Part shown: positions 14,704 to 22,601 of the stretch, piece by piece
Numbering within the stretch: the first letter of the stretch is position 1
Layout of the letters: every line of letters begins with the position of its first letter
NCBI GenBank assembly: GCA_002354035.1
Contig: DEKU01000052.1
Coordinates: 1-22,601 of the forward strand
Direction of reading: 5' to 3'
Length of the DNA: 22,601 nucleotides
Source of the DNA: Bacteroidales bacterium UBA2714
GTDB taxonomy: Bacteria > Bacteroidota > Bacteroidia > Bacteroidales > P3
The notes under the pieces: generated by a model
What the model was told of the DNA's origin: nothing
Database searches by the model: none
What the model saw: only the letters and a program-made list of their open reading frames with translations
Translations under genes and position numbers: made by a program

Positions 14704-17700
14704 ATGAAAAAGATTGCCTCCTTAGTGTTTTTCGTCCTTGTGTTGATGACTTCTGTCCAAGGCCAAAACCCTTCTGCCACATCGGCCACGCGAGTGGACC
14801 GCGTCCAGAAGCTGATAATGCAGCAACATTACTCCTCGGCATACGCAGCTGCCGACAGTATACGTGCCGAGGCCATGCGTATGACAGCCCAGTTGCAGAC
14901 TCCGGATGCCGACGTGTCGCGACAGTTGCTTACGGCTACATGGCTCATGGAGATGGCGGCAGTGAAGTATCAGGAGGATGCCATGGACAGCAGCATGGCT
15001 CGCTTCCGGGCCATCATGCCACACCTTGTGCCGGTAGACCGTGTGTTGTGCCATCTCTTTTTAGGGCAAGTGGACTCGGCTTTGGCCGACACACTGGCCT
15101 TGCGCGGTGTGCCTAACAGCAATATTGCCAACTTCTGCTCGCAGCCCAAAGAGGCGCTGTTCAATATCACCCCCACGATGTACGACCTGGTGATGCAGCT
15201 TGCTGTGCAGAATGTGCCATTGGAACAAGGCATGGAATTGCAAAAGCAACTGGTGGACTACAGCCGCAGCCGGGGCGACATGAATCTGACGCTCTTCAAT
15301 GAGTTGCGCTGGCTGAGCCTGATGGAAAGCAAGCCCAACCTCTCGAAGCTGTACCGCCGCCGCCAGGTGCAGGAGCGGCTGAACCGCTACCGCAGCAGCG
15401 GCAATGAGCAACTGGCTCAACTCTATCGCCGGTTGGCAAGCATGGCGGAGGAGGAGAAGGACTTTGTGGGAGCAGTGGCCTATTGCGACAGCGCCATCAA
15501 CCGCTGGCCCAAGAGCGAAGGCGGTGTGCAGTGTGCTAATATGAAGAATCAGATACAAGAATGCCACATAGAGGTGGAGATGCGGGATGTGGAGGCCGCA
15601 GGACGCGACATACTGGTGAGGGTGAACAGCCGCAACGTGGCTGATCTTTACTACCGTGTTATAGCTTACCCATCGAATTATGATCTCTACAGGAACAATG
15701 ACGAGAATACCCGGACGATGCTCCTGAAAAGCCGTGTCTTAAAGTCGTGGCATCAAACCCTCACAGACGGTACCCCAGCCGGGCGCCCGCTGAAACTGGA
15801 CGACTACCAGTACCACCGGCATTACGGCTATGTGCCTGCGCTGGCACCGGGGCATTATATGCTGCTGGTGTCGCCAACGGCAGACTTCAAAAGCAAGGGC
15901 TTCGTGGTGCAGGGGTTCACTGTGGCATGCGCAGCTATCGTGTTGACGCAGTGCGACAACACAGGGGTGAGTGGCTATGTGGTGGATGTGGTGAGCGGAG
16001 AACCCGTGCGGCATCAGCGCGTGGCCTTGCAGCGGAGCCGCAGCTATCCGGTGAAGTATACAGACCTCGGTTCGGTGCAGACCGATGCCAACGGGTTCTT
16101 CGCATTCGAGCAGCAGATTGTGGGTAAGGATGAGACCAAGAAAGGGGATTATAGATACTACGACTACCGGTTGATGATGCGTCACCGGGGGTTGGAAATA
16201 ACCCGCGACTTGAGCCTCTCGGGCAGAGGCGGTGCCGTGGCCGACCGAAGGGACTACGAGCTGTTTGTGGACAGACCCGTCTACCGCCCTGGCGACACGG
16301 TGAAGTTCCTGCTGGTGGGTGCCAGTTTTGATGGAGGCCGCGAAGGGTCAACCCTTGGCGGACAGCAGGTGCGGGTGGAACTACGTGACGTGAACCGCAA
16401 GGCGGTGGACTCGCTGCGGGGTGTCACCGATGAGTTTGGCCGGTTGAGTGGCCAGTTCGTTATCGCACCGCGGGCGTTGCCCGGCAGTTTCGGCCTGATG
16501 GCCTTCGGTCCGATAGATAAGAGTTCAAACAAGGCGGGAACAGTGAGAAGTGGTCGGGGAGAGGAGATGGTGGCGCAGCGCTACTTGAATGTGGAATCAT
16601 ATAAGCAACCTAAGTTCACCGTCACACTCAAATCGCAGGACCGTCGCGACAACGAGGGCAACAGCCTCGCCCCGCAGATGGGCGACAGCCTGGTGGTGGA
16701 GGGCTTGGCGGCATCGTATACGCAGGTGCCGGTGGGTGGAGCACGGGTGAAGTGGAGCGTGACCCGCTCGATGGTGCGTCCGTGGTGGCGCCGTTGGTAT
16801 AACAGTGCAGTACACTATGGGACCCACATGGTGGCCTCGGACTCGCTGACCACCGACCCCGAAGGGCTGTTCCGCATCGCCTTCGTGGCCGAGCCGGACA
16901 GCTCGGTGGAGCTTTCCACACGCCCCAGTTTCCAGTATCTGCTTACGGTTGACGTGACCGACCTTAACGGCGAGACCCACAGCCAGCAGTTGACGCTGAA
17001 GGCTGGCTACGAGAACAGCTATGTGCATATCACCCTGCCACGGCAGACGGCCCGGCTGGACAATCTGACATACCAATATAACGACCTGAACGGAACACCG
17101 TTGAAGGGGTATGTCGTCGTCTCTGTCGAGCGGCTGCGTATGCCTGCCGACCTGTGGATAGATCATCCGCAGTTGCGCGAAGGCGTGTGCCACACGCTTT
17201 CGGAGGCGGAATTCCACAAACGGTTCCCGCTGACGCCCTACAGTTATAACGAGGAACGGATGGAGCATTGGCCAGTGGACGAGAGGGTGTTTTTGGCCCG
17301 GATGCAGAGCGAGGGGCAGGCCGTGAACAGCATCAAGCTGCCCATCTTGTCGGCCGGAGCCTACCGCATCATCCTGACCCCCGACAACGGCCCAGAGGCA
17401 TTGCGTCCGGTGGCCGACACCGCAGTAGTGATTTATACCCCCACCGAGGGCCATCAAGTGTACACCCAACGGTTGCTGTGGAGCGATGTGAGTAGCGAGA
17501 CCGCTCGCGTGGGCGATACACTGACCCTGCGGGTTGGCACGCGCCACAGCGGTGTGCGCGTGCTGTTCCGCCTTACCCACGGAGGCCGTCTGCTGGAACG
17601 CCGTGTGCTGAAATTGGGCGGCGGGATAGAGAGCCTATCCATACCCGTCAGCGACACGCTGCTGGGAGGATTTGAGATAGAGTTGTGTGCCATCAAAGAG

Positions 17701-20700
17701 GGCCGCACCCATACGGCTACCTACCGTGTGGAGGTGCCCTACGAGCATAAGAAGCTGAATGTGGAGTTCGTCACCTTCCGCGACAAGCTGACGCCGGGCG
17801 AACATGAGCGATGGACACTGAGGGTGTCGAAGGCACGGAATGAAGCCGGCGCGGTGGCATTGACGCCCCCTCCGGCTGCCGATGCAGCAATGCTGCTCGG
17901 CATGTATGATGCGGCGCTGAACAGCTATGGCCACCTGTCTTTCAACTGGTGGCCGTGGCGGGATGCCACATCGGAAAGCCTGATGGGGACATACTATGAT
18001 TTTGACTGGCGGTATCAGAACAACCGGCAACTGCTGGTGTCGCAGCACAATTGGCTTTTCTATAAAGGGATAACTCCAGCGGGATGGGAATTCACCGCCC
18101 TGAACCATAGGGGATGGCGCGACCGTGGGCTGATGAGAGGGACAACAGTGGTGGAGAGCATCGTGGCTACAGTTGGGGGAGTGGGCTATGGCACTGCCCG
18201 AGGCGAGGGAGGAATGGAGGCAACCAATGCGGTCAAGATGGCCAAGAGCCGCAGGGTTCCCAATGCTCCTGAAGTAGTGACGGAACTGACAGTGGTGGAA
18301 GATGCGATGGAGATGGAGGTGGTGGATGCTTATGACGAATATGGCGAGGTAGTGCAGGAGGCAACTGTCAAACCGGAAATGCCATACTTGCGCACCAATC
18401 TCAGCACACTGGCTTTCTTCGAGCCCACACTCCGCACCGATGCTAACGGGACGGTGGAATATAGCTTCACCGCTCCCGACCTGCTGACGGAGTGGGACGT
18501 GAAAGGACTGGCCTGGACACGCGATTTGGCGGTGGGCAACGTGGAACGCAAACTCATCACCCGCAAGCAGCTGATGGTGCAGCCCAACATGCCCCGATTC
18601 CTCCGCGAAGGGGATAGCGCAGTCGTGATGGCCAAGGTGGTGAACCTGACGGACAGCAACATGAATGCTACCGTTCGGTTCAATATCTCCATCCCCATGC
18701 CGGACGGAACGGAAACCGAAGATCAGGCCGAACGCACCGTCACTCTTCCTGCCCACGGTTCGGAGGCAGTCCTCTTCCCGGTTACAGTACCTGTGGGCGG
18801 CACGGTGGCAACCTATAAGTTTGTTGCCACAGCCTCGAACCATAGTGACGGCGAGCAAGGCCCCCTGCCACTGCTCACCAACCGCCAGGCCGTCACCCAG
18901 TCGGTGTCGATGTACATGAATGGCGCGGGCAGAAAGCAGTATGCAATGGAATTGCCAGTCTCCTCCACCGCCCAGCCAGTCAGTTTCACCGTCGAGTACA
19001 CCGCCAACCCCATCTGGCTCGCCATCCAGACGCTGCCCTATATGGCCGAATGTGCCAACCCCTCCAATATCTACCTTGCAAGCAGTTACTATGTGAACAA
19101 GCTGGGCAAGACCATTGCCGACCAATATCCCGAGCTGAAGAACTGCGCCGATGGCGCCACAGAGGCCGAAAGCCCGCTGCTGCGCAATGCCGATGTGCGG
19201 CAGACACTCCTGGACGAGACACCCTGGCTTCGCGACGGGAACAGCGAGATGGAACGGCTTAGGAATATAGCCCGGTTCTACGACACCGAAGAGCTCGAAC
19301 GCCAATGCGGCGACACATGGTCCAAGCTGGTGGCCGCACAACGAGCCGACGGCAGTTGGTCGTGGATGCCCGACGGGCGTTATGGCAGCACCTATGTCAC
19401 GCAACATATCCTCAAGGTGCTTGGCAACCTTTCGCGTCAGCTAACCCCCGGTTCATTCTCCCGCCCGCAGAAACAGGGCCTTGCCTATATCGACAAGGAA
19501 GCCTACCGGACATATCTCGAATGGCAGCAATATCTGGCCAAGCATCCCGGCAGCACCTTCCGGCCCATCATGCTGGACTATCTCTACACCCGTAGCCTCT
19601 ATCCAGGCAAGGCCTTTGCAGGACAAACGCAAACGGCTTTCGACTACTTTTACAACAATGCCAAGCAACGCTATTCCGACTACACCTCGCTTTACGACCA
19701 AGCCTTGCTTGCCCTCGTCTTCCAGCGGGGTGGCGACACCCGCCTGGCCCGCGAAATGGTGACCCGCATCAAGCAGAAAGCCCTCTACAGCGATGAGATG
19801 GGCATGTACTGGCGCGACAACCGCGCGGGGTATTTCTACTATCAGCGCCCGGTCGAGACACAGGCTCTCCTTATCGAAACTTTCCGAGAGGTGATGCCCT
19901 CCGACACCCTCGCCGTGTCGCAGATGCAGCAGTGGCTGCTCAAACAGAAGCAGACCACTCGATGGAGCAGCGATATCGCAACCCTCCGTGCTATCCAGGC
20001 TCTCTTGCCTTCTACAATGGTTAATCGGTCTATTGCCAACACGGCGGGGCAACCCATTGTGGATATGGGAACGAAAAGCAACAGACATGGCGACCGCATT
20101 GTGGTATCAGGCGGCACAGTGCTGCCCCGCTCGGCAGGGGCCAAGGGTATGACGGACACACTGCTTGCTCCCAGCAGCGGAACGGGGTATCTGCGGCACT
20201 CTTACCATGACGACAGCTTAAACGCATTGGCCAGTGGCCGTACTGTCACCGCCACTATCGTGCGGCCCAACAAAGGCATAGCATGGGGTGCCCTGTATTA
20301 CCAATACACCGAGCAGATGGACAAGATTCAGGCCTCCGAGACGGGCATAACCATGAGGCGCGAACTCTTCAAGGTAGAGCCCGACGGGTCTCTTACCGAG
20401 TTGAAAGGGGATAAAGGAGTTGTCGTGGGCGACCGCTTGAGGGTGAGGCTGAATGTGCAGTGCGACCGCAATCTGGAGTATGTGGAGCTGAAAGAGTTCC
20501 GCGCCGCCTGTCTGGAGCCTGTAAACACTGCCTCGGGCTGGGTGTGGAGTGCAGGACTGAGTTATTACGTCGCCATTAACAACAGCCACAACGCCGTATA
20601 CATCGACCGTCTGGAGAAAGGCAAATACATCATCGATGCCGACTACTACGTCACCAACCCCGGCTCCTTCACCCTCGCCCCCTCAGTACTCCAATGCCTC

Positions 20701-20754
20701 TACGCCCCCGAGTTCCGAGCCACCAGCCTCGGCCAAAGAATAATAGTGAAATAG
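14704..20754 (+). CDS. Bacterial alpha-2-macroglobulin family protein without thioester motif
   Basis: This 2016-residue exported protein has a signal peptide (KKIASLVFFVLVLMTS) without a lipobox. An N-terminal helical, TPR-like region (about 25-300) is followed by a carboxypeptidase-regulatory-like fold (about 420-475, SGYVVDVVSGEPVRHQ) and an MG2-type domain (from about 519, FVDRPVYRPGDTVKF). An acidic bait-like linker lies at about 1160-1225. The A2M domain is at about 1235-1330 (FFEPTLRTDANG, EWDVKGLAWT), and a helical TED-like region at about 1440-1760. The family thioester CxEQ is replaced by CANP at Cys1450, so no covalent trapping is expected. Known bacterial homologs are periplasmic protease traps guarding the envelope. 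It appears to be a single-gene unit. Confidence 0.9.
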   Translation: MKKIASLVFFVLVLMTSVQGQNPSATSATRVDRVQKLIMQQHYSSAYAAADSIRAEAMRMTAQLQTPDADVSRQLLTATWLMEMAAVKYQEDAMDSSMARFRAIMPHLVPVDRVLCHLFLGQVDSALADTLALRGVPNSNIANFCSQPKEALFNITPTMYDLVMQLAVQNVPLEQGMELQKQLVDYSRSRGDMNLTLFNELRWLSLMESKPNLSKLYRRRQVQERLNRYRSSGNEQLAQLYRRLASMAEEEKDFVGAVAYCDSAINRWPKSEGGVQCANMKNQIQECHIEVEMRDVEAAGRDILVRVNSRNVADLYYRVIAYPSNYDLYRNNDENTRTMLLKSRVLKSWHQTLTDGTPAGRPLKLDDYQYHRHYGYVPALAPGHYMLLVSPTADFKSKGFVVQGFTVACAAIVLTQCDNTGVSGYVVDVVSGEPVRHQRVALQRSRSYPVKYTDLGSVQTDANGFFAFEQQIVGKDETKKGDYRYYDYRLMMRHRGLEITRDLSLSGRGGAVADRRDYELFVDRPVYRPGDTVKFLLVGASFDGGREGSTLGGQQVRVELRDVNRKAVDSLRGVTDEFGRLSGQFVIAPRALPGSFGLMAFGPIDKSSNKAGTVRSGRGEEMVAQRYLNVESYKQPKFTVTLKSQDRRDNEGNSLAPQMGDSLVVEGLAASYTQVPVGGARVKWSVTRSMVRPWWRRWYNSAVHYGTHMVASDSLTTDPEGLFRIAFVAEPDSSVELSTRPSFQYLLTVDVTDLNGETHSQQLTLKAGYENSYVHITLPRQTARLDNLTYQYNDLNGTPLKGYVVVSVERLRMPADLWIDHPQLREGVCHTLSEAEFHKRFPLTPYSYNEERMEHWPVDERVFLARMQSEGQAVNSIKLPILSAGAYRIILTPDNGPEALRPVADTAVVIYTPTEGHQVYTQRLLWSDVSSETARVGDTLTLRVGTRHSGVRVLFRLTHGGRLLERRVLKLGGGIESLSIPVSDTLLGGFEIELCAIKEGRTHTATYRVEVPYEHKKLNVEFVTFRDKLTPGEHERWTLRVSKARNEAGAVALTPPPAADAAMLLGMYDAALNSYGHLSFNWWPWRDATSESLMGTYYDFDWRYQNNRQLLVSQHNWLFYKGITPAGWEFTALNHRGWRDRGLMRGTTVVESIVATVGGVGYGTARGEGGMEATNAVKMAKSRRVPNAPEVVTELTVVEDAMEMEVVDAYDEYGEVVQEATVKPEMPYLRTNLSTLAFFEPTLRTDANGTVEYSFTAPDLLTEWDVKGLAWTRDLAVGNVERKLITRKQLMVQPNMPRFLREGDSAVVMAKVVNLTDSNMNATVRFNISIPMPDGTETEDQAERTVTLPAHGSEAVLFPVTVPVGGTVATYKFVATASNHSDGEQGPLPLLTNRQAVTQSVSMYMNGAGRKQYAMELPVSSTAQPVSFTVEYTANPIWLAIQTLPYMAECANPSNIYLASSYYVNKLGKTIADQYPELKNCADGATEAESPLLRNADVRQTLLDETPWLRDGNSEMERLRNIARFYDTEELERQCGDTWSKLVAAQRADGSWSWMPDGRYGSTYVTQHILKVLGNLSRQLTPGSFSRPQKQGLAYIDKEAYRTYLEWQQYLAKHPGSTFRPIMLDYLYTRSLYPGKAFAGQTQTAFDYFYNNAKQRYSDYTSLYDQALLALVFQRGGDTRLAREMVTRIKQKALYSDEMGMYWRDNRAGYFYYQRPVETQALLIETFREVMPSDTLAVSQMQQWLLKQKQTTRWSSDIATLRAIQALLPSTMVNRSIANTAGQPIVDMGTKSNRHGDRIVVSGGTVLPRSAGAKGMTDTLLAPSSGTGYLRHSYHDDSLNALASGRTVTATIVRPNKGIAWGALYYQYTEQMDKIQASETGITMRRELFKVEPDGSLTELKGDKGVVVGDRLRVRLNVQCDRNLEYVELKEFRAACLEPVNTASGWVWSAGLSYYVAINNSHNAVYIDRLEKGKYIIDADYYVTNPGSFTLAPSVLQCLYAPEFRATSLGQRIIVK

Positions 20755-20829
20755 AAATGATAGATGTGATAGATTCTATAGAAATGATAGATGTGATAGA
20801 TTCTATAGAAATGATAGAAAAGATTCTAT
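20752..20829. repeat. 27-bp tandem repeat overlapping the macroglobulin stop codon
   Basis: The two identical units are 20752-20778 and 20779-20805, and a partial third unit follows from 20806. Each consists of GATAGA-type steps and ends in TTCTA, creating the palindrome TTCTATAGAA at each junction. The first three bases are the TAG stop of the macroglobulin gene. The unit is nine codons long, so expansion keeps any overlapping frame. Confidence 0.88.
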
Positions 20830-20830
20830 T

Positions 20831-20855
20831 CCCTCTATCAATTCTATCCCCTCTA
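20831..20855. repeat. TCTATC block, left flank of four-helix-bundle gene
   Basis: A pyrimidine-rich block starts CCCTCTATCAA and ends CTATCCCCTCTA. The same start and end sequences delimit the block at 21576-21637 on the other side of the gene. Confidence 0.75.
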
Positions 20856-20878
20856 TCCAATCTAAAAAACAAGCTCCT

Positions 20879-21568
20879 ATGCAACAAGAAATTAATCACC
20901 ACTACCTCCGCAAACAAACCCGCTGGGAAAACCTTTGGTTCTACCAAAAGACAGTAACGCTCTACGATATGACAGTGGTATTCTGTCGCCGCTTCCTTCC
21001 AGCCTATGGCGACCGCACGGTTGACCAGATGGTGCAAGCAGCCCGTAGTGGTAAGCAGAACATAGTAGAGGGTTCAGCCGACGGGGTTACCTCCACCGAG
21101 ATGGAGGCGAAGCTGCTGAATGTGGCTCGCGCCAGCATCAGGGAGTTGAAAGAGGACTATCTTGACTACATCCGCAGCCACAAGCTCACGCTGTGGGGCG
21201 ACTCCCATCCCCGCTATATCGGTATGCAACACTTCTGCCAAAAGCACAACAAGGTAGAGGAATATGAGCCATACTTTGAGCGCTGGACCGACGAGGAAAT
21301 GGCAAATGCGGCAGTGACGTTATGTTGCATGGTAGACACAATGATGCAGACCTACCAGAAAAAGAAAGAGAAAGAGTTCGTCACCGAAGGCGGCATAAAA
21401 GAAAGAATGACGGCAGCGAGGCTTGGCTTTCGCTCCGACCGCAAAGAAGAGTTAGAAGCCGCCCACCGCGAAATAAACACCCTCCGCACCCGCCTCTACC
21501 AGTTAGAGCAAGAAAACGCCCTCCTCCGCCAACAACTTGACGAATTCAAAAAGAACCACAACAGATAA
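20879..21568 (+). CDS. Four-helix-bundle protein with suffix domain and C-terminal coiled coil
   Basis: This 229-residue protein starts with helices typical of the S23/IVP-type four-helix-bundle family (ENLWFYQKTVTLYDMTVVFCRRF, then QMVQAARSGKQNIVEGSADG, then LNVARASIRELKEDYLDYI). A longer C-terminal region of the suffix-domain type follows, ending in a leucine/glutamine-rich coiled coil (about 190-225). Family members include the Avd accessory proteins of diversity-generating retroelements and proteins encoded in 23S rRNA insertions. No reverse transcriptase or rRNA is present here. Both sides of the gene carry TCTATC repeat blocks. The biochemical role of this branch is unknown; nucleic-acid binding is a plausible inference from the family. 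Confidence 0.8.
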   Translation: MQQEINHHYLRKQTRWENLWFYQKTVTLYDMTVVFCRRFLPAYGDRTVDQMVQAARSGKQNIVEGSADGVTSTEMEAKLLNVARASIRELKEDYLDYIRSHKLTLWGDSHPRYIGMQHFCQKHNKVEEYEPYFERWTDEEMANAAVTLCCMVDTMMQTYQKKKEKEFVTEGGIKERMTAARLGFRSDRKEELEAAHREINTLRTRLYQLEQENALLRQQLDEFKKNHNR

Positions 21569-21575
21569 CCACTAA

Positions 21576-21637
21576 CCCTCTATCAAATCTATTTCATCTA
21601 TTCTCATCTATCATATCTATCCTCTCTATCCCCTCTA
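21576..21637. repeat. TCTATC block, right flank of four-helix-bundle gene
   Basis: This 62-base pyrimidine-rich block begins CCCTCTATCAA (21576-21586) and ends CTATCCCCTCTA (21626-21637), identical to the ends of the 25-base left block. It contains six TCTAT cores with irregular spacing. The extra length looks like repeat expansion. Confidence 0.75.
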
Positions 21638-21647
21638 AAGAAAAACC

Positions 21648-21684
21648 AACCCCACACTACCCGAAGAAAGTGCAGTGTGGGGTT
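21648..21684. terminator. Bidirectional hairpin between convergent genes
   Basis: AACCCCACACT (21648-21658) pairs perfectly with AGTGTGGGGTT (21674-21684) around a 15-base loop. It lies between a plus-strand and a minus-strand gene end. Read on the minus strand, the stem is followed by GGTTTTTC, giving a better U-tract than in the plus direction. Confidence 0.8.
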
Positions 21685-21720
21685 TAGTCGAAATATCATC
21701 CCGCAGGCGTTGAGAATGAC

Positions 21721-22601
21721 TTACGGTCTAACCCAGGTGAACGTTACTCGGTCGGGACCAGGTAGTCCAGTGCCGCTTTGCATTGCTGTTTGTACTGATA
21801 ATGGGCAGGTTATAGTGCATGAACCGTTTATACAATAATATTCAAATGTATTTAAATTACAACAAATAGTTCCAGTACAAGTAGAAAGATTTCTACACAT
21901 TCCAGTTTTAGAAGTAACATTACTCATATCAAAGTTCGAAAGGTTAAGACTACTAATATAGACACATTCGCCAAACATGTAACTCATATTGGTAACACTT
22001 GATGTGTTAAAATTCGAAAGATCAAGATTTGAAAGTCCAATAACATAAGCAACATCATTTTCATCCCCAAAAAACGAAGTTTGGTAGAACATATAACTCA
22101 TATCAGTGACATTTTGAGTATTAAAGTTTGATAGATTTAAACTGTTCAATTGATAACATCCCTCAAACATTCTACTCATATTAGTTACATTTGAAGTGTT
22201 GAAACTTGAGAGGTCGATGCTACTTAAACCAAAAGGATAAGCACTAGACCCCATAGCACAATCTTTAAACATAGAACTCATATCAGTGACATTTTGAGTA
22301 TTAAAGTTTGATAGATTCAGACTGCTCAAATTATAGCATCCTTTAAACATTTTACTCATATTAGTAACATTTGAGGTGTTGAAACTTGAGAGGTTGATGC
22401 TACTTAATCCTGATACATAATAATGATATGATACATAATGATAAAAACCACAATCTTCAAACATAGAACTCATATTAGTGACATTTTGAGTGTTAAAGTT
22501 TGATAGATTCAGACTTCTCAAATTATAGCATCCCTTAAACAATTTACTCATATTAGTCACATTTGAAGTGTTGAGACATGAGAGGTCAAGGTTGGACAAA
22601 C
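21721..22601 (-). CDS. BspA-type (DUF285) leucine-rich repeat surface protein, 5' end beyond window
   Basis: About 293 codons of an open frame reach the right edge, so the N-terminus and any signal peptide are missing. The sequence is built of ~23-residue DUF285 repeats such as LNLSNFNTQNVTDMSSMF. They are arranged in pairs, and every second repeat carries a different insert after the Cys or Gln that ends the MF-x-x-C block (for example GFYHYVSYHYYVSGL and AMGSSAYPFGL). A Cys-rich C-terminal stretch follows (CRNLSTCTGTICC, then CINGSCTITC), ending VTFTWVRP. No T9SS type A tail is visible. Similar proteins are surface adhesins or antigens. The gene is AT-rich compared with its neighbour and convergent to the four-helix-bundle gene. 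The first apparent start is a TTG inside a repeat and is not a real start. Confidence 0.82.
   Translation of the reverse strand, partial: LSNLDLSCLNTSNVTNMSKLFKGCYNLRSLNLSNFNTQNVTNMSSMFEDCGFYHYVSYHYYVSGLSSINLSSFNTSNVTNMSKMFKGCYNLSSLNLSNFNTQNVTDMSSMFKDCAMGSSAYPFGLSSIDLSSFNTSNVTNMSRMFEGCYQLNSLNLSNFNTQNVTDMSYMFYQTSFFGDENDVAYVIGLSNLDLSNFNTSSVTNMSYMFGECVYISSLNLSNFDMSNVTSKTGMCRNLSTCTGTICCNLNTFEYYCINGSCTITCPLSVQTAMQSGTGLPGPDRVTFTWVRP
22101..22601 (-). repeat. Long intragenic DNA repeats in the LRR gene
   Basis: A block starting TATCAGTGACATTTTGAG at 22101 recurs at 22281 and, as TATTAGTGAC, at 22473. The steps are 180 and 192 bases, both multiples of three. Roughly 120 bases after each start are highly similar, and the remainder encodes the variable insert. 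This could support recombination between units. Confidence 0.8.

Noticed and set aside
17635..19407. 590-codon minus-strand open frame
   Set aside because: It is antisense to the macroglobulin gene. Long antisense frames arise from the GC-rich codon pattern, and the peptide is His/Gly/Val-rich without domain features.
20879..21568. Diversity-generating retroelement suggested by an Avd-like four-helix bundle next to a repeat-rich surface gene
   Set aside because: No reverse transcriptase, template repeat or C-type-lectin variable region is visible in the window.

Overview
The window looks like Bacteroidota chromosome, most likely order Bacteroidales. Four secreted proteins end in type IX secretion (T9SS) type A sorting domains. 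Four lipoproteins carry clear lipoboxes. The C10 (streptopain-type) peptidases carry BACON domains. One promoter matches the Bacteroidetes TTTG / TAnnTTTG consensus. No rRNA or tRNA gene and no ribosomal-protein operon was seen, so genus-level placement is not possible. Most of the window is moderately GC-rich. About 10.43-13.67 kb and the last 0.9 kb are visibly AT-rich and probably have a different history.

Region 1 (337-8435) is a tightly packed plus-strand run of seven exported proteins: an Omp28-like thioredoxin-fold protein with a T9SS tail, two tandem paralogous lipoproteins, two tandem C10 cysteine peptidases (I69 propeptide, catalytic domain, BACON, an unnamed shared domain, T9SS tail), a third lipoprotein of the same family, and a lipoprotein with a divergent InlB-type repeat. 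It ends at a strong hairpin terminator. Small lipoproteins interleaved with C10 peptidases resemble the protease/inhibitor gene pairs known for SpeB/Spi and the Bacteroides fragilis Bfp/Bfi proteins, so an inhibitor or immunity role is a testable inference.

Region 2 (8558-10281) holds two small toxin-antitoxin modules: a RelE/ParE-type pair behind a 17-bp palindrome, then a promoter followed by a small unknown gene, an antitoxin-like gene and a PIN-domain toxin. The PIN module is bracketed by two copies of a ~40-bp direct repeat, and a nested inverted repeat lies just before the PIN gene. Region 3 (10433-13443) is an AT-rich gene pair separated by two bases: a class III nucleotide-cyclase-like protein and a secreted LRR/InlB-repeat protein with a T9SS tail.

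Region 4 (13450-14554) has four 41-bp tandem repeats, a DUF6261-like coiled-coil gene interrupted by an in-frame amber codon, and a terminator lying in a 42-bp tandem duplication. Region 5 (14704-20754) is a 2016-residue bacterial alpha-2-macroglobulin that lacks the CxEQ thioester motif. Region 6 (20752-21637) is a four-helix-bundle gene sitting between blocks of TCTATC/GATAGA repeats. A bidirectional hairpin then separates it from a convergent, AT-rich BspA-type (DUF285) LRR gene that runs off the right edge.

The best leads for something undescribed are the C10 peptidase/lipoprotein cluster, the cyclase-like plus LRR pair beside the toxin-antitoxin modules, and the repeat-flanked four-helix-bundle cassette. 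All functional links are inferred from sequence reading alone.
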